From IMG/VR virus record IMGVR_UViG_3300044798_000377, positions 1 through 23,101 of that record: a stretch of 23,101 bases of DNA; one strand, 5' to 3'. The notes beneath the pieces were generated by a model. The model was not told where the DNA came from. It made no database searches and saw only the letters and a program-made list of their open reading frames with translations. The position numbers were made by a program, and so were the translations under genes. This DNA is from a virus. Below, one piece after another: positions 1 through 8,126 of the stretch; the stretch's first letter is position 1, and each line of letters starts with the position of its first letter.

Positions 1-1
1 T

Positions 2-928
2 CGCGTAAACAATCCTTTTGAGCCGGATGATGATTTTCATTTTTGGATAAGCACTGTAGAAGATGAGATCAAGGACCACAAAAATCCAACCAAGAAAATT
101 AAAGGATATTGGGTTCATGATTACAGGCCAGAATATAGGCAATATGCTTCTTCATTAATTCGCTTCATCAGGCAATATAAAGGGATTACTTATACTCAAG
201 CTCTTGCAGAACTTTTAGGGAAAGACACAGGCAAGGATTTCAGACAATATCTTCAAAAACCTCAAGAGGAGCAAGAAGTTGAGAAAGAATATTCAATAGA
301 ATTGCCTCCTTTAAGCAAGTCGTTATTCGACCCAGAAGAACTTACTACTAAAGACATTGCTCTCAATTATCTTCACAGGCGTTGCATTGGAGATGAGACA
401 ATAAAAGCGGCGCAGTTGTGTTATACTCCTAGCACTATCGTTTTTCCTTATTTTGAATATGGAATTTTGGTGTATTGGCAAGAGCGGGATATTTTTGAGA
501 AAAGATTTAACTTTCCCAATGAAACCACTACTGGGTTATTGAAGACTGATTACATATATGGCTTTGATGATGTTGGCCCTAAACCTCAACTCATAATTGT
601 TGAATCAATTTTCAATAAGTTGTCTATTGGCCAGGATTGTGTTGCTACTGGTGGAGCCACTATTGTTGGCAGGCAAATTGAGAAACTTAAAGCTTTGGAC
701 CCAGAAGTAATAATTCTAGCACCAGATAATGATAAGGCGGGAATCAAATCACTTGTTAGCAATTATTACTTGCTTAAGAGTGCGTTTAAACTTGCGTATT
801 GCCTTCCTCCTGTTGAATTGGATTGGAATGACATGGACAGACAGGAGGGCAAGGACGCGGCTCTGAACTATATCCAGAAGAACACGAAGTTTTTGTCGCT
901 GGCTGTAATTGCGAACTTGAAGGCTTAA
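2..928 (+). CDS. DnaG-like primase with TOPRIM domain (5' end outside window)
   Basis: The frame is open from base 2 to the TAA at 926-928, giving 308 residues without a start, so the N-terminus (probably a zinc-binding domain) lies upstream. A TOPRIM fold is visible: a strand plus acidic residue (LIIVES, near residue 200), a glycine-rich turn (ATGGATIVG) and the metal-binding DxD region ILAPDNDKAG near residue 241. Before it comes a segment typical of the primase RNA-polymerase core (IVFPYFEYG, then RFNFP). Family knowledge: such proteins make RNA primers at the phage replication fork with a DnaB-like helicase. The first TOPRIM motif is divergent (VESIFNKL rather than VEGxxDAL), so a related TOPRIM replication protein is possible. 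The 3' end overlaps a convergent minus-strand ORF by about 140 bases with no visible terminator. Confidence 0.8.
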   Translation, partial: RVNNPFEPDDDFHFWISTVEDEIKDHKNPTKKIKGYWVHDYRPEYRQYASSLIRFIRQYKGITYTQALAELLGKDTGKDFRQYLQKPQEEQEVEKEYSIELPPLSKSLFDPEELTTKDIALNYLHRRCIGDETIKAAQLCYTPSTIVFPYFEYGILVYWQERDIFEKRFNFPNETTTGLLKTDYIYGFDDVGPKPQLIIVESIFNKLSIGQDCVATGGATIVGRQIEKLKALDPEVIILAPDNDKAGIKSLVSNYYLLKSAFKLAYCLPPVELDWNDMDRQEGKDAALNYIQKNTKFLSLAVIANLKA

Positions 929-1280
929 TCGGGTATTTTGCTTTTAAATCGTGTGTTTCTTCTCTCCATTTTTTGATTGCTTCTTCATAGTGTTCTTTGG
1001 TGTATTCACTGTCATAGCTAACAGGTAAGTCTTCATTGTCGAGGATTGCGTCTTCTATTGAATGTGTTCTAATACATACTTTCCAACCTGAACTTCTTAT
1101 TTCTGCTCCAACTATGTTATAATTTGTCTTTGTAGGATCTCTTTGCAAAACTTCTAAACAACCATCCCAGTAAGCTTGATCTTTATAAACATTTAATATA
1201 TCAGCGTTGCCAACACAGCACTCCAGCTCACCTGATGGATCTTCAGCCTGCAATAACTTTATCAAGTCTTTGGTCTTCAT
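786..1280 (-). CDS. Hypothetical phage protein
   Basis: This is a 164-residue minus-strand ORF beginning MKTKDLIKLLQAEDPSGE, a style of N-terminus common in small phage proteins of unknown function. I chose the ATG at 1280 over an upstream ATG (1322) because GGAG lies about seven bases before it and the extra residues look unlike the rest. The body to about residue 117 is well-formed, with acidic helical stretches such as EEAIKKWREE. The last ~47 residues are read opposite the primase 3' end and are Ser/Pro/Cys-rich, so the true protein may have lost an earlier stop. It overlaps the upstream gene by 38 bases, suggesting translational coupling. Function unknown. Confidence 0.7.
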   Translation of the reverse strand: MKTKDLIKLLQAEDPSGELECCVGNADILNVYKDQAYWDGCLEVLQRDPTKTNYNIVGAEIRSSGWKVCIRTHSIEDAILDNEDLPVSYDSEYTKEHYEEAIKKWREETHDLKAKYPIKPSSSQLQPATKTSCSSGYSSEPRPCPPVCPCHSNPIQQEEGNTQV

Positions 1281-1587
1281 GTGGCTTCTCCATTGGCTTA
1301 ACTTGAGTAGGTGTAATCTCATATTCTTTCAAAATGGTTGTGTTGTCTTTAATTAATGTCCGATAAGCAGTCCTATAAGCAGGAATATTTCCCTTCATCC
1401 ACTCCGCCATTTCTTCGGGTGTCATTTTATTGATTTGTTCAACATTGCTTCTAATTAGGTTTATTTGATCGATAGGAATGGATGTTTCGTCCAAACCAAT
1501 TAACTTAGTTTCATTTTCATATAAATATAAAAGGACGAGATGTTTGCTGTTCCCATTTTTGTCGTACTTTAGGTGTAATAATTTCAT
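1243..1587 (-). CDS. Hypothetical small phage protein
   Basis: The ORF encodes 114 residues from MKLLHLKYDKNG; an ATG five codons upstream (1602) is also possible, and neither has a strong SD. The sequence looks like a compact globular protein (LVLLYLYENETKLIGLDET, then the helix TPEEMAEWMKGN). I do not recognise a family. It is the first gene of a two-gene minus-strand unit and overlaps the next gene by 38 bases. Its 5' end lies only 11-26 bases from the divergent hub gene at 1614, so any promoter for either gene must sit within the other's coding sequence. Confidence 0.65.
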   Translation of the reverse strand: MKLLHLKYDKNGNSKHLVLLYLYENETKLIGLDETSIPIDQINLIRSNVEQINKMTPEEMAEWMKGNIPAYRTAYRTLIKDNTTILKEYEITPTQVKPMEKPHEDQRLDKVIAG

Positions 1588-1613
1588 ATGGGTATCTACC
1601 ATAGAGGCAATAG

Positions 1614-2981
1614 ATGAATATCCAATTTCCTATAAGCGGTCATCCCAAAGTATCTATTTCAATTAATGGTGGCCAAGAACTAGGAGGATGGTTCAACAAA
1701 TTTGAATGGAAGGCTATGGTTAATGGTGGTTACATTGTTAGGTGCAAATTATTGGATGTTGATAATATTATTTTACAAGATATTGCCACTAATTATTATC
1801 TTCAAAAGGGTTGTAATGAGCCAGTGAAAGTTGTTTTTGAGATAAGCCATCCTGGAGTTGTTGGGGAGAATAGCACTACAGGAAAATATCTCGCTTATTT
1901 GACAGATTTGGATGCTCGCGGGACCAACAAGAGCAGTTCCCTAGAGTTTGTTGCTGTTGACCCTCCTTCTTTTTGGCTTAATGCCGGTGCTGCTTCCGGT
2001 AAGGTTTATACTGGGAGCGTTAAAACAGTTATTAAACAAGTTTTAGATGAATGGTTTGCCGGTCCTGATAAGGGAGAAGTTAAAGTTAGTGATACCGTTG
2101 ATTCAGAGCAGAATAAGTGGTGGATGATGCGACAGGACCCCAAAACATTTATTCGCTCTTTACTAGATTGGTCAGCCAAATTAACCAAGAAGCAAACCAA
2201 TTGGATAGTATCAAGTGATGGGGCAGTGAGTGATGGTAATAGTATTCATATTGAGGAGCAAGCTGCTAAAGAAGTTAAATTTGTTGGTGTATTCTCTATG
2301 AATGTCAATACTCCTGGCGGCAATGATGTTGTGAATTTTGAATATATGGGAGATACTTTTATTTCACCCTTCCAGAAAGCTATTATTACCCAAGGGATAT
2401 CATCAGTATCGGAGAAATATTTTGACAGAACAACTGACACCCTACATACCGGAGATGATAAGGAATGTATTGTGCATGCACATTGGGAAAATACTCCAAA
2501 CAAGTATAACGTGGTCTTAAGTGATAAACAGGCTCATCATAAGCCTTCAAATGCTGATATTAATAGCAGTGTTGATGATAAGAAATGGATTTGGTCAACA
2601 AGTGCTTGGATGGTTCCAGAACATAATGCTATGGATGTTGGGAAGAAATATGCTGAGTATATTGATGGTAGAGCCAGAGGAATGTATTTAGATATGCTCC
2701 CGTTGGTTATGAGAATTAAGTTTAGGTGTTTTGGTATTGCTGTTCCAAACTTAAACTGTGCTCATAATCTTGGAGTGTCTTGGCTAACGATGAAGTGGAT
2801 GCAAGTTGCTCCAAAAATACAGCCATATTTCCTTTCTGGTGATTGGATGATTTATGGGTATCATCACATCATCACTAGGGGGCACTGGTTCACAGACATA
2901 TACTGCCATAGGGAATATTTGGCTAAAGATCAGGGGTTTATTCCTATACCGGGTAGCTCAGCAGACAGTGGAAGAGGCTAA
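1614..2981 (+). CDS. Putative baseplate hub protein (gp27 / late-control-D-like)
   Basis: This 455-residue protein has features of the phage hub family (T4 gp27, Mu gp44, P2 gpD) that forms the ring joining tail tube and central spike. Near residue 115 it has SSLEFVAVDPPSFWLNAG followed by a helix (TVIKQVLDEW), as in the hub domain that precedes the second beta domain. The C-terminus (WMIYGYHHIITRGHWFTD) matches the recurring pattern in which a hub protein ends with a strand-rich 'H.I..G.W.T' segment. GAGG at 1604-1607 supports the ATG at 1614. The gene precedes the tape measure gene rather than following it. Assignment is by pattern; an alternative is another tail-tube or baseplate protein with the same fold. 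Confidence 0.6.
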   Translation: MNIQFPISGHPKVSISINGGQELGGWFNKFEWKAMVNGGYIVRCKLLDVDNIILQDIATNYYLQKGCNEPVKVVFEISHPGVVGENSTTGKYLAYLTDLDARGTNKSSSLEFVAVDPPSFWLNAGAASGKVYTGSVKTVIKQVLDEWFAGPDKGEVKVSDTVDSEQNKWWMMRQDPKTFIRSLLDWSAKLTKKQTNWIVSSDGAVSDGNSIHIEEQAAKEVKFVGVFSMNVNTPGGNDVVNFEYMGDTFISPFQKAIITQGISSVSEKYFDRTTDTLHTGDDKECIVHAHWENTPNKYNVVLSDKQAHHKPSNADINSSVDDKKWIWSTSAWMVPEHNAMDVGKKYAEYIDGRARGMYLDMLPLVMRIKFRCFGIAVPNLNCAHNLGVSWLTMKWMQVAPKIQPYFLSGDWMIYGYHHIITRGHWFTDIYCHREYLAKDQGFIPIPGSSADSGRG

Positions 2982-3030
2982 TTTTGGGCGGTTGGAAATC
3001 CAGCCCTTTACTACTTGAGAACTTCAACAG

Positions 3031-3216
3031 TTAAAATTTAATTTGTTCAACTTTTATCTCAAGATCACGACTTGGTATTGACCAGATGCCATAGCCTGCT
3101 CTTCGAAGAGCTTTGGAAGCGAATGGCCTTACAATCTTCTTCAGACATTTTTTGATCTTTTCTGTTGGTATGCTTCCAACTGGTATTGTAAGTACTATTA
3201 TGCCTTTCATTTTCAT
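3031..3216 (-). CDS. Small basic hypothetical protein
   Basis: The ORF encodes 61 residues (MKMKGIIVLTIPVGSIPTE...). It is credible despite its size because AAAGGAG sits seven bases before the ATG. The protein is basic, with a Lys-rich helix (KIKKCLKKIVRPF), and has a short hydrophobic N-terminus that is too short to call a membrane segment. It lies alone on the minus strand between the hub and tape measure genes and would be transcribed against the late operon. I do not recognise it; a regulatory or host-takeover peptide is only a guess. Confidence 0.55.
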   Translation of the reverse strand: MKMKGIIVLTIPVGSIPTEKIKKCLKKIVRPFASKALRRAGYGIWSIPSRDLEIKVEQIKF

Positions 3217-3289
3217 TTTCTTTCTCCTTTCTACTTAAAATACATCTGCAAATATATCTCTGATAAATAGTTTCGGAGTTTTCTGTCCT

Positions 3290-6200
3290 ATGATGGACGA
3301 AGCCCTAAAAATTTCAATCCAGTTGGAGGATGCGGTCTCCACTGCGTTGGGTAATATCCAAATTAGGGCAGACGCTGCCCTAGGAAAGATCAATGAACTT
3401 AAGAAAGCAGTTGCAAGCTTCTCCTCTTCAGCGGTAAGCCAGACACAACAAGTTGTTCAACAAATTACCAATATAGGAAAAAGTGCTGTCAGCAATGCTT
3501 CAACTGTAAAATCTGCTGGCACAACTATGACCAGCAGTTATGAGAATATTGCAAAAAGATTACGAGAAGTAAATGATGAGATGTTGGAGTATGATGACCT
3601 GGCTTACCAGCAAACCACTAAAATTAATCATCTTATTAAATTGGAAAATGAACGCCAGGACTTGATGGTCAAGGTTGCCAAGTTCCAAAAAGATACTGGC
3701 AGTAAAGATAAAGATATCAACAAAGAAATTAAGGAATTTGAGGAATTACATGCAACTGACTTGAAGAGAAGAGAGAAATTGCTTAAGGATATTTCAGAGG
3801 TCTCAAAAGAATTGGGGGCTTATTACACCACCAATGCTACTTTGATGCAACTGAATGAAGAGCAGTTGGCTGCTATGGGTGAGGATAAGGTTAAGCAACT
3901 TAAGAAATTAATTGAGTTAGAAATTATCAAGGCTAAAATTGAGAATAACCCAGAGAGGGTTAGGCTATATAGGGACAATCTTGATAAACTTGGTGAAGCC
4001 GCTAAGAAGAATACTGCTGCACTTGGACCCTTGGCGTCTGTTCAAACCAAGGTTAGAGATGGTATTGGTGGATTAATATTTGGTACTACAAAATGGCAAA
4101 GCATTATAAATGACACAACACCAATTATTGGCAATATGACAATGCTGGGTGCTCTTAGTGCTGCTGTTGCTACTTTAGGTACGGCATTAGTACAGGCTGC
4201 TGCTAGGGCTGAAAAATTTCATACTGCTATGTTCCGTGGTCTTGGAACTATGGATCAGATTGCTGCAAAATCAGCAGATATGTCTATTAGGTATAATATG
4301 CTAGGGACGGAGATAGATGACACCATTACTGGTTTGAGGAATGTTGGTGCTTCAGCTAGCACTATTGATGAGGTTACCAACCATGTTTCAGCTTTGGTTA
4401 GGACTACCGGCGTTGGAGTTGAAGATGCTGCTAGGTTGGCTGTTAGGATTAAGGCCGTGGGAGGAAGTGCCAAGGAAGCGCAAGGTTATCTGATGTTCAT
4501 GTATGAAGCTGCTAAACAGTTTAATTTGAATGCTCAAGATTTAGGTGAAATAATGGATAAGGTTGTTGATTCTTCATTTAGACTAGCTTATCAAGGAATA
4601 GATGCTTCCAAAAAGTTCGCTGAGAACCTTACGAGTGCTGCTGCGGCAGCAAAAGAATTGGGTGTTAAAGGTGATATGCTTGAATCAATGTTCGAAAATA
4701 TGACTTATGATGTTCATGCTTGGGCTGGTATATTTAAAGGGGCAACTATGACCATGACAACCGAGCAAAAGCGTGTTAAGTTATTGTCTCAGGCTGTTGC
4801 CTGGGAAAAAGAAATGGCTGGCTATGCCACAAAGGGCGATGAGAGCAATATGAGAAGGCTTCGTTTCCAAATAGAAGGAATATCTCAAGGACAAGTACAA
4901 GTAAGAGATGTTGATAAATTTCTTCAATTGGCGGTAAAAATAACAGAAAAGGAAAAACAGAGAGTTGCTGCCAATCTTTCTATTAATAAAGCAATGGAAC
5001 AAACAGAGGCAATATTGAAAGCCGCTAGAACTGAATCAACAGGTGCTGTTCGTGCTTTTGAAGAAATGATGCAGACTTTATGGAATGGACTGCAAATAGC
5101 AGTAATGCCTTTGATGGTTATATTCAAGACAATTTTTACCCTTATTACAGGAATATTTAAAACAATTTATATGGCAATAGCTCCTTTGCTTAAAGTGGTG
5201 CAAACAATTGCTGGATGGCTTGATTTTAGTGAGCAACTTAGTGATGTATTTACAGCAATTGGAACTATTTTTGGTGGGATTGTTAAAGCACTGACACCTA
5301 TTATTACTATCATTGGAGGAATTTGGCTGGCTACAAATTATTGGTGGTTGTTATTAATACCAGTTGTCAAAATATTTAGCGATGTGTTAATACCAGTTTT
5401 AAATGTTATTGCTGGTGTTTTCGGTTTTATTGGTGATTTGGTGTTTGGAGTTGTTGAAGACATTAAAGAACTTATCTCCTGGTTTGCTGGTTGGATTACA
5501 TCATATAAATCAATTAATGAAGCTTTAAAAACGGTGAGTGGCTGGATGAAAGTGATAAGAGAGGTAGCTAGTGATGTTAGCAAGGTATTTATGAAGCTTG
5601 GTGGAGAGTGGGAGAATGTCAAGAAAGATCTTCCCCCTGTTTATTATGGTCTTAAAGCCATATTAGGGGTGGTTATGGCCATTGTTGCTGCTAAGTTATG
5701 GCAAAGTTGGGGTGGTGGAATAAAAGGAATGTTGCCATTACTCGGCGGTGTGAAGGATAGAGTATTAGGTGTAGGCGGCGCTTTATTGAAGGGAAACTTA
5801 GGCACAGCTATTTTTGGGAAAGCAAAAGAATCAATTGCAGATAAGATGGGAACTTGCACTAAAATTTGCCCAGATTCAGCCACAGCAATATCTAAAGACA
5901 TAAATGAAACTTTAATAGATAAATCCAAAACAACTGAATCAGCACTGGAAGGGGAAAAGAAAGCTGCGACAACTATAACCAAAGAAACAACAAAACAGGC
6001 AATAACAACTAATGGCGCAATTACTGCAACTCAAAATCTTTCTAGTAAGTTTAAGCTTACCACCGATCATGTTGCGAAATTTGGTAAAGTCTTAATGGGT
6101 GCCGGTGTTGCTTTGGGTGCGGCTGGTTTTATCGCTAGTACGATAGCGGAAAAGACAGGACATCCAGAAGCTGCTGCGGCAATAAGTTTTTGGGCGGATA

Positions 6201-7135
6201 TTGGTATGGCAGTTGCTTCAATTACTGGATTTTTAATGCAATTCAAATTCGTGCAGGGCTTGGTTGTAAGAGCTGGGCAAAGTTTGGTCACAACTTTTAC
6301 CAGATTTGCGTTGCCGGTGCTTACACGTTTTATACCAACTGTGGTTTCTTGGGTTGCGAGCTTGGCGACTGCCGCTGGAGCCATTGCCGCACTGACTGTC
6401 GCTATTACTGTTTTAGGGGCGGCTGTGATTGCTTACACTGGATACAAGGCTGTTCAAGCACTTAAAGCCTGGTGGGAGGCTGATGAAGCCGTTAAAAATG
6501 CTCAAAGAATGAAGGAAAGGAGAGTAAGTGAAGGTTTACTTAAGGACAATATAGAAAAGGCCAAATTGGAGGGATTAGATAAAGCAGTTAGGTGGGAAGG
6601 GGAAAGAGGCAATATTAAGAGGGCAACAGAACTTGAGAAACAATATAATAAGTTAATATTAGAAAGAAGTGAAAGACAACAAAAAGAATCAAAGTTATCA
6701 CCAGTCAATGTTGCAATTAGCAATATAAAAGTGGAACAAACACAATGGAAATTAACGGCTGCTCAAGCGCAAGAGCAGGCATATAGGGATGCTAGACAAC
6801 AAGGGATGACTGCACAAAAAGCTACAGAATTTGCACAGGCTCTAGACACTGGTGTTCAGGTACAAGAAACATATCAAAAGAGCATCTCAAAAGCCAAGAT
6901 AGATCCAATAATCACTGGACCAACAAAAGAAGAAAAAACAAAACGTGGAGATAATATTAGTACTTTAATAGAAGTAGAGGAACAGGGCAATAAAGATTTA
7001 AGTAAGTTGGTTCAGTTGTTAGATAAGTTTTCCAAAGACAAATCATTACTTGAGATGCTTCGCTCCACCTTACCAGAATTAACAGATAATACCAACGCAT
7101 CGGGTTTGGCGTCTCTTGCAAACCAATGGGGCTAG
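3290..7135 (+). CDS. Tail tape measure protein
   Basis: At 1281 residues this is the longest gene in the window. It has the usual tape-measure build: a charged N-terminus rich in predicted coiled coil (roughly residues 80-245, many Lys/Glu heptads), Ala/Gly-rich helices, and several hydrophobic blocks. The blocks are near residues 280-305, 605-640 (VIFKTIFTLITGIFKTIY), 655-720, 965-990 and 1015-1050 (TAAGAIAALTVAITVLGAAV). The C-terminus is again helical and charged. In the family this protein sets tail length, fills the tube and is ejected, with hydrophobic parts entering the host membrane. The start is ATG at 3290 or the adjacent ATG at 3293; GGAG lies 11 bases upstream. Two cysteines close together near residue 862 (GTCTKICPDS) are unusual. 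No peptidase or lysozyme motif was seen. Confidence 0.85.
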   Translation: MMDEALKISIQLEDAVSTALGNIQIRADAALGKINELKKAVASFSSSAVSQTQQVVQQITNIGKSAVSNASTVKSAGTTMTSSYENIAKRLREVNDEMLEYDDLAYQQTTKINHLIKLENERQDLMVKVAKFQKDTGSKDKDINKEIKEFEELHATDLKRREKLLKDISEVSKELGAYYTTNATLMQLNEEQLAAMGEDKVKQLKKLIELEIIKAKIENNPERVRLYRDNLDKLGEAAKKNTAALGPLASVQTKVRDGIGGLIFGTTKWQSIINDTTPIIGNMTMLGALSAAVATLGTALVQAAARAEKFHTAMFRGLGTMDQIAAKSADMSIRYNMLGTEIDDTITGLRNVGASASTIDEVTNHVSALVRTTGVGVEDAARLAVRIKAVGGSAKEAQGYLMFMYEAAKQFNLNAQDLGEIMDKVVDSSFRLAYQGIDASKKFAENLTSAAAAAKELGVKGDMLESMFENMTYDVHAWAGIFKGATMTMTTEQKRVKLLSQAVAWEKEMAGYATKGDESNMRRLRFQIEGISQGQVQVRDVDKFLQLAVKITEKEKQRVAANLSINKAMEQTEAILKAARTESTGAVRAFEEMMQTLWNGLQIAVMPLMVIFKTIFTLITGIFKTIYMAIAPLLKVVQTIAGWLDFSEQLSDVFTAIGTIFGGIVKALTPIITIIGGIWLATNYWWLLLIPVVKIFSDVLIPVLNVIAGVFGFIGDLVFGVVEDIKELISWFAGWITSYKSINEALKTVSGWMKVIREVASDVSKVFMKLGGEWENVKKDLPPVYYGLKAILGVVMAIVAAKLWQSWGGGIKGMLPLLGGVKDRVLGVGGALLKGNLGTAIFGKAKESIADKMGTCTKICPDSATAISKDINETLIDKSKTTESALEGEKKAATTITKETTKQAITTNGAITATQNLSSKFKLTTDHVAKFGKVLMGAGVALGAAGFIASTIAEKTGHPEAAAAISFWADIGMAVASITGFLMQFKFVQGLVVRAGQSLVTTFTRFALPVLTRFIPTVVSWVASLATAAGAIAALTVAITVLGAAVIAYTGYKAVQALKAWWEADEAVKNAQRMKERRVSEGLLKDNIEKAKLEGLDKAVRWEGERGNIKRATELEKQYNKLILERSERQQKESKLSPVNVAISNIKVEQTQWKLTAAQAQEQAYRDARQQGMTAQKATEFAQALDTGVQVQETYQKSISKAKIDPIITGPTKEEKTKRGDNISTLIEVEEQGNKDLSKLVQLLDKFSKDKSLLEMLRSTLPELTDNTNASGLASLANQWG

Positions 7136-7138
7136 TAA

Positions 7139-7786
7139 ATGGCTGACATAGCAATACAGGAGCAAAAAATTACTGCTGATAGCACTTTAGATCAGTATGA
7201 CCAACAATTGACTGGTCAGGTGTATTTTGCTGTGGTATTGGGTGGTGGTTCTAGTACTAGTTTTGGGACTGGTGGTACTCAGATATATTTCCAGTTCCCT
7301 CCAAAGATTACAGGAGAAAATAACGAAAGTTTATGGCTTCCAATAGATATTTGGGCTATTGAACCAGTAAAAATTCATAAAGGTTCAGCAGGACGAAAAT
7401 TAACAATGGAGTGGGAATATTTAGCCTCAAGTGCGATTTGGACACCAACAAAAATAAGCCAACAAATAAGAAATCTAAAATCATATTTTTTCGATTTTAA
7501 AGAGGAAACCTATCCATTAGTCATAGTGCAATACACACAAGTAATACCAGTACACACACATTTTAGATTGATGACATTTGCTGATACCTATTCCCCGGAA
7601 ATATTTGGTTTTGGTGATAATGCTCACCCATTACACACAAAAATCAGTTGTGGTTTAGAACTAGCAACAAACATTCAAATTGGGCTAAAGGGTGGCTCAA
7701 CCAAAAATGTTGGTCAAGAAACAGCCGACATGAAAGGCAAAGAACAACAAACTCCATTGACGTTTGCTGTTCCTGCTTGGTACTGA
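7139..7786 (+). CDS. Putative tail or baseplate protein, tube-associated
   Basis: This 215-residue protein starts three bases after the tape measure stop, so it is almost certainly co-translated. It is beta-rich, with a segment of the kind seen in small baseplate/tube-end proteins (IYFQFPPKITGE, then WAIEPVKIHKGSAGRKLTME). By position between the tape measure and the gp53-like gene it may correspond to a tube-initiator or hub-adapter protein (the role of T4 gp48/gp54), but I cannot assign it from sequence. The C-terminal ~35 residues are low in structure (polar, Gly/Gln-rich) and end PLTFAVPAWY. Confidence 0.55.
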   Translation: MADIAIQEQKITADSTLDQYDQQLTGQVYFAVVLGGGSSTSFGTGGTQIYFQFPPKITGENNESLWLPIDIWAIEPVKIHKGSAGRKLTMEWEYLASSAIWTPTKISQQIRNLKSYFFDFKEETYPLVIVQYTQVIPVHTHFRLMTFADTYSPEIFGFGDNAHPLHTKISCGLELATNIQIGLKGGSTKNVGQETADMKGKEQQTPLTFAVPAWY

Positions 7787-7788
7787 TC

Positions 7789-8103
7789 ATGGCTATAAAC
7801 CTTGATACATCATCACGCTTTGCCAATTCTCAACCAATAGTTGAGAACGGTGTGGCGACATTTGGTAGGTGGGCTAGGCCCACTTGGATGAATGCTGACA
7901 ACCTAGATGAAAGCTCCATGATAAAAGTGGTAATAGACCAATCCAATTCTGGCAGGCCAGACACAATAGCAAACCAATATTATGGAGATCCCAGATTAGA
8001 ATGGATAGTGGTATTGTTTAACAGACCACTAGAGCCAATAGGATGGCCACAAGTTGGAATGGTTATCAAAATACCAATTAGAACAGTAATATTCACGAGC
8101 TAG
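7789..8103 (+). CDS. Baseplate wedge protein, gp53-like
   Basis: The 104-residue product from ATG 7789 (MAINLDTSSRF) contains RPDTIANQYYGDPRLEWIVV followed by a W-P turn. This closely follows T4 gp53 in its region RPEEIANAIYGNPQLYWVLL. In T4, gp53 joins neighbouring wedges during baseplate assembly. The frame is open further upstream, but that would overlap the previous gene by 140 bases with a non-typical N-terminus, so the ATG two bases after the previous stop is preferred. No strong SD is visible, which fits coupling to the gene before. The protein is shorter than T4 gp53 and ends soon after the conserved part (PQVGMVIKIPIRTVIF), resembling the LysM-like minimal core. Confidence 0.8.
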   Translation: MAINLDTSSRFANSQPIVENGVATFGRWARPTWMNADNLDESSMIKVVIDQSNSGRPDTIANQYYGDPRLEWIVVLFNRPLEPIGWPQVGMVIKIPIRTVIFTS

Positions 8104-8126
8104 GTGCTCGGCTAAATATAATTAGA

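Noticed and set aside
1520-1527. Perfect TATAAATA (T4-type late promoter box) here and at 21547-21554
   Set aside because: In DNA this AT-rich a few such 8-mers are expected by chance in 23 kb, and they do not sit consistently before the structural genes.
5338-6465. Several ORFs opposite or shifted within the tape measure gene
   Set aside because: They are shadows of a long, low-complexity coding sequence, without SD or protein-like character.
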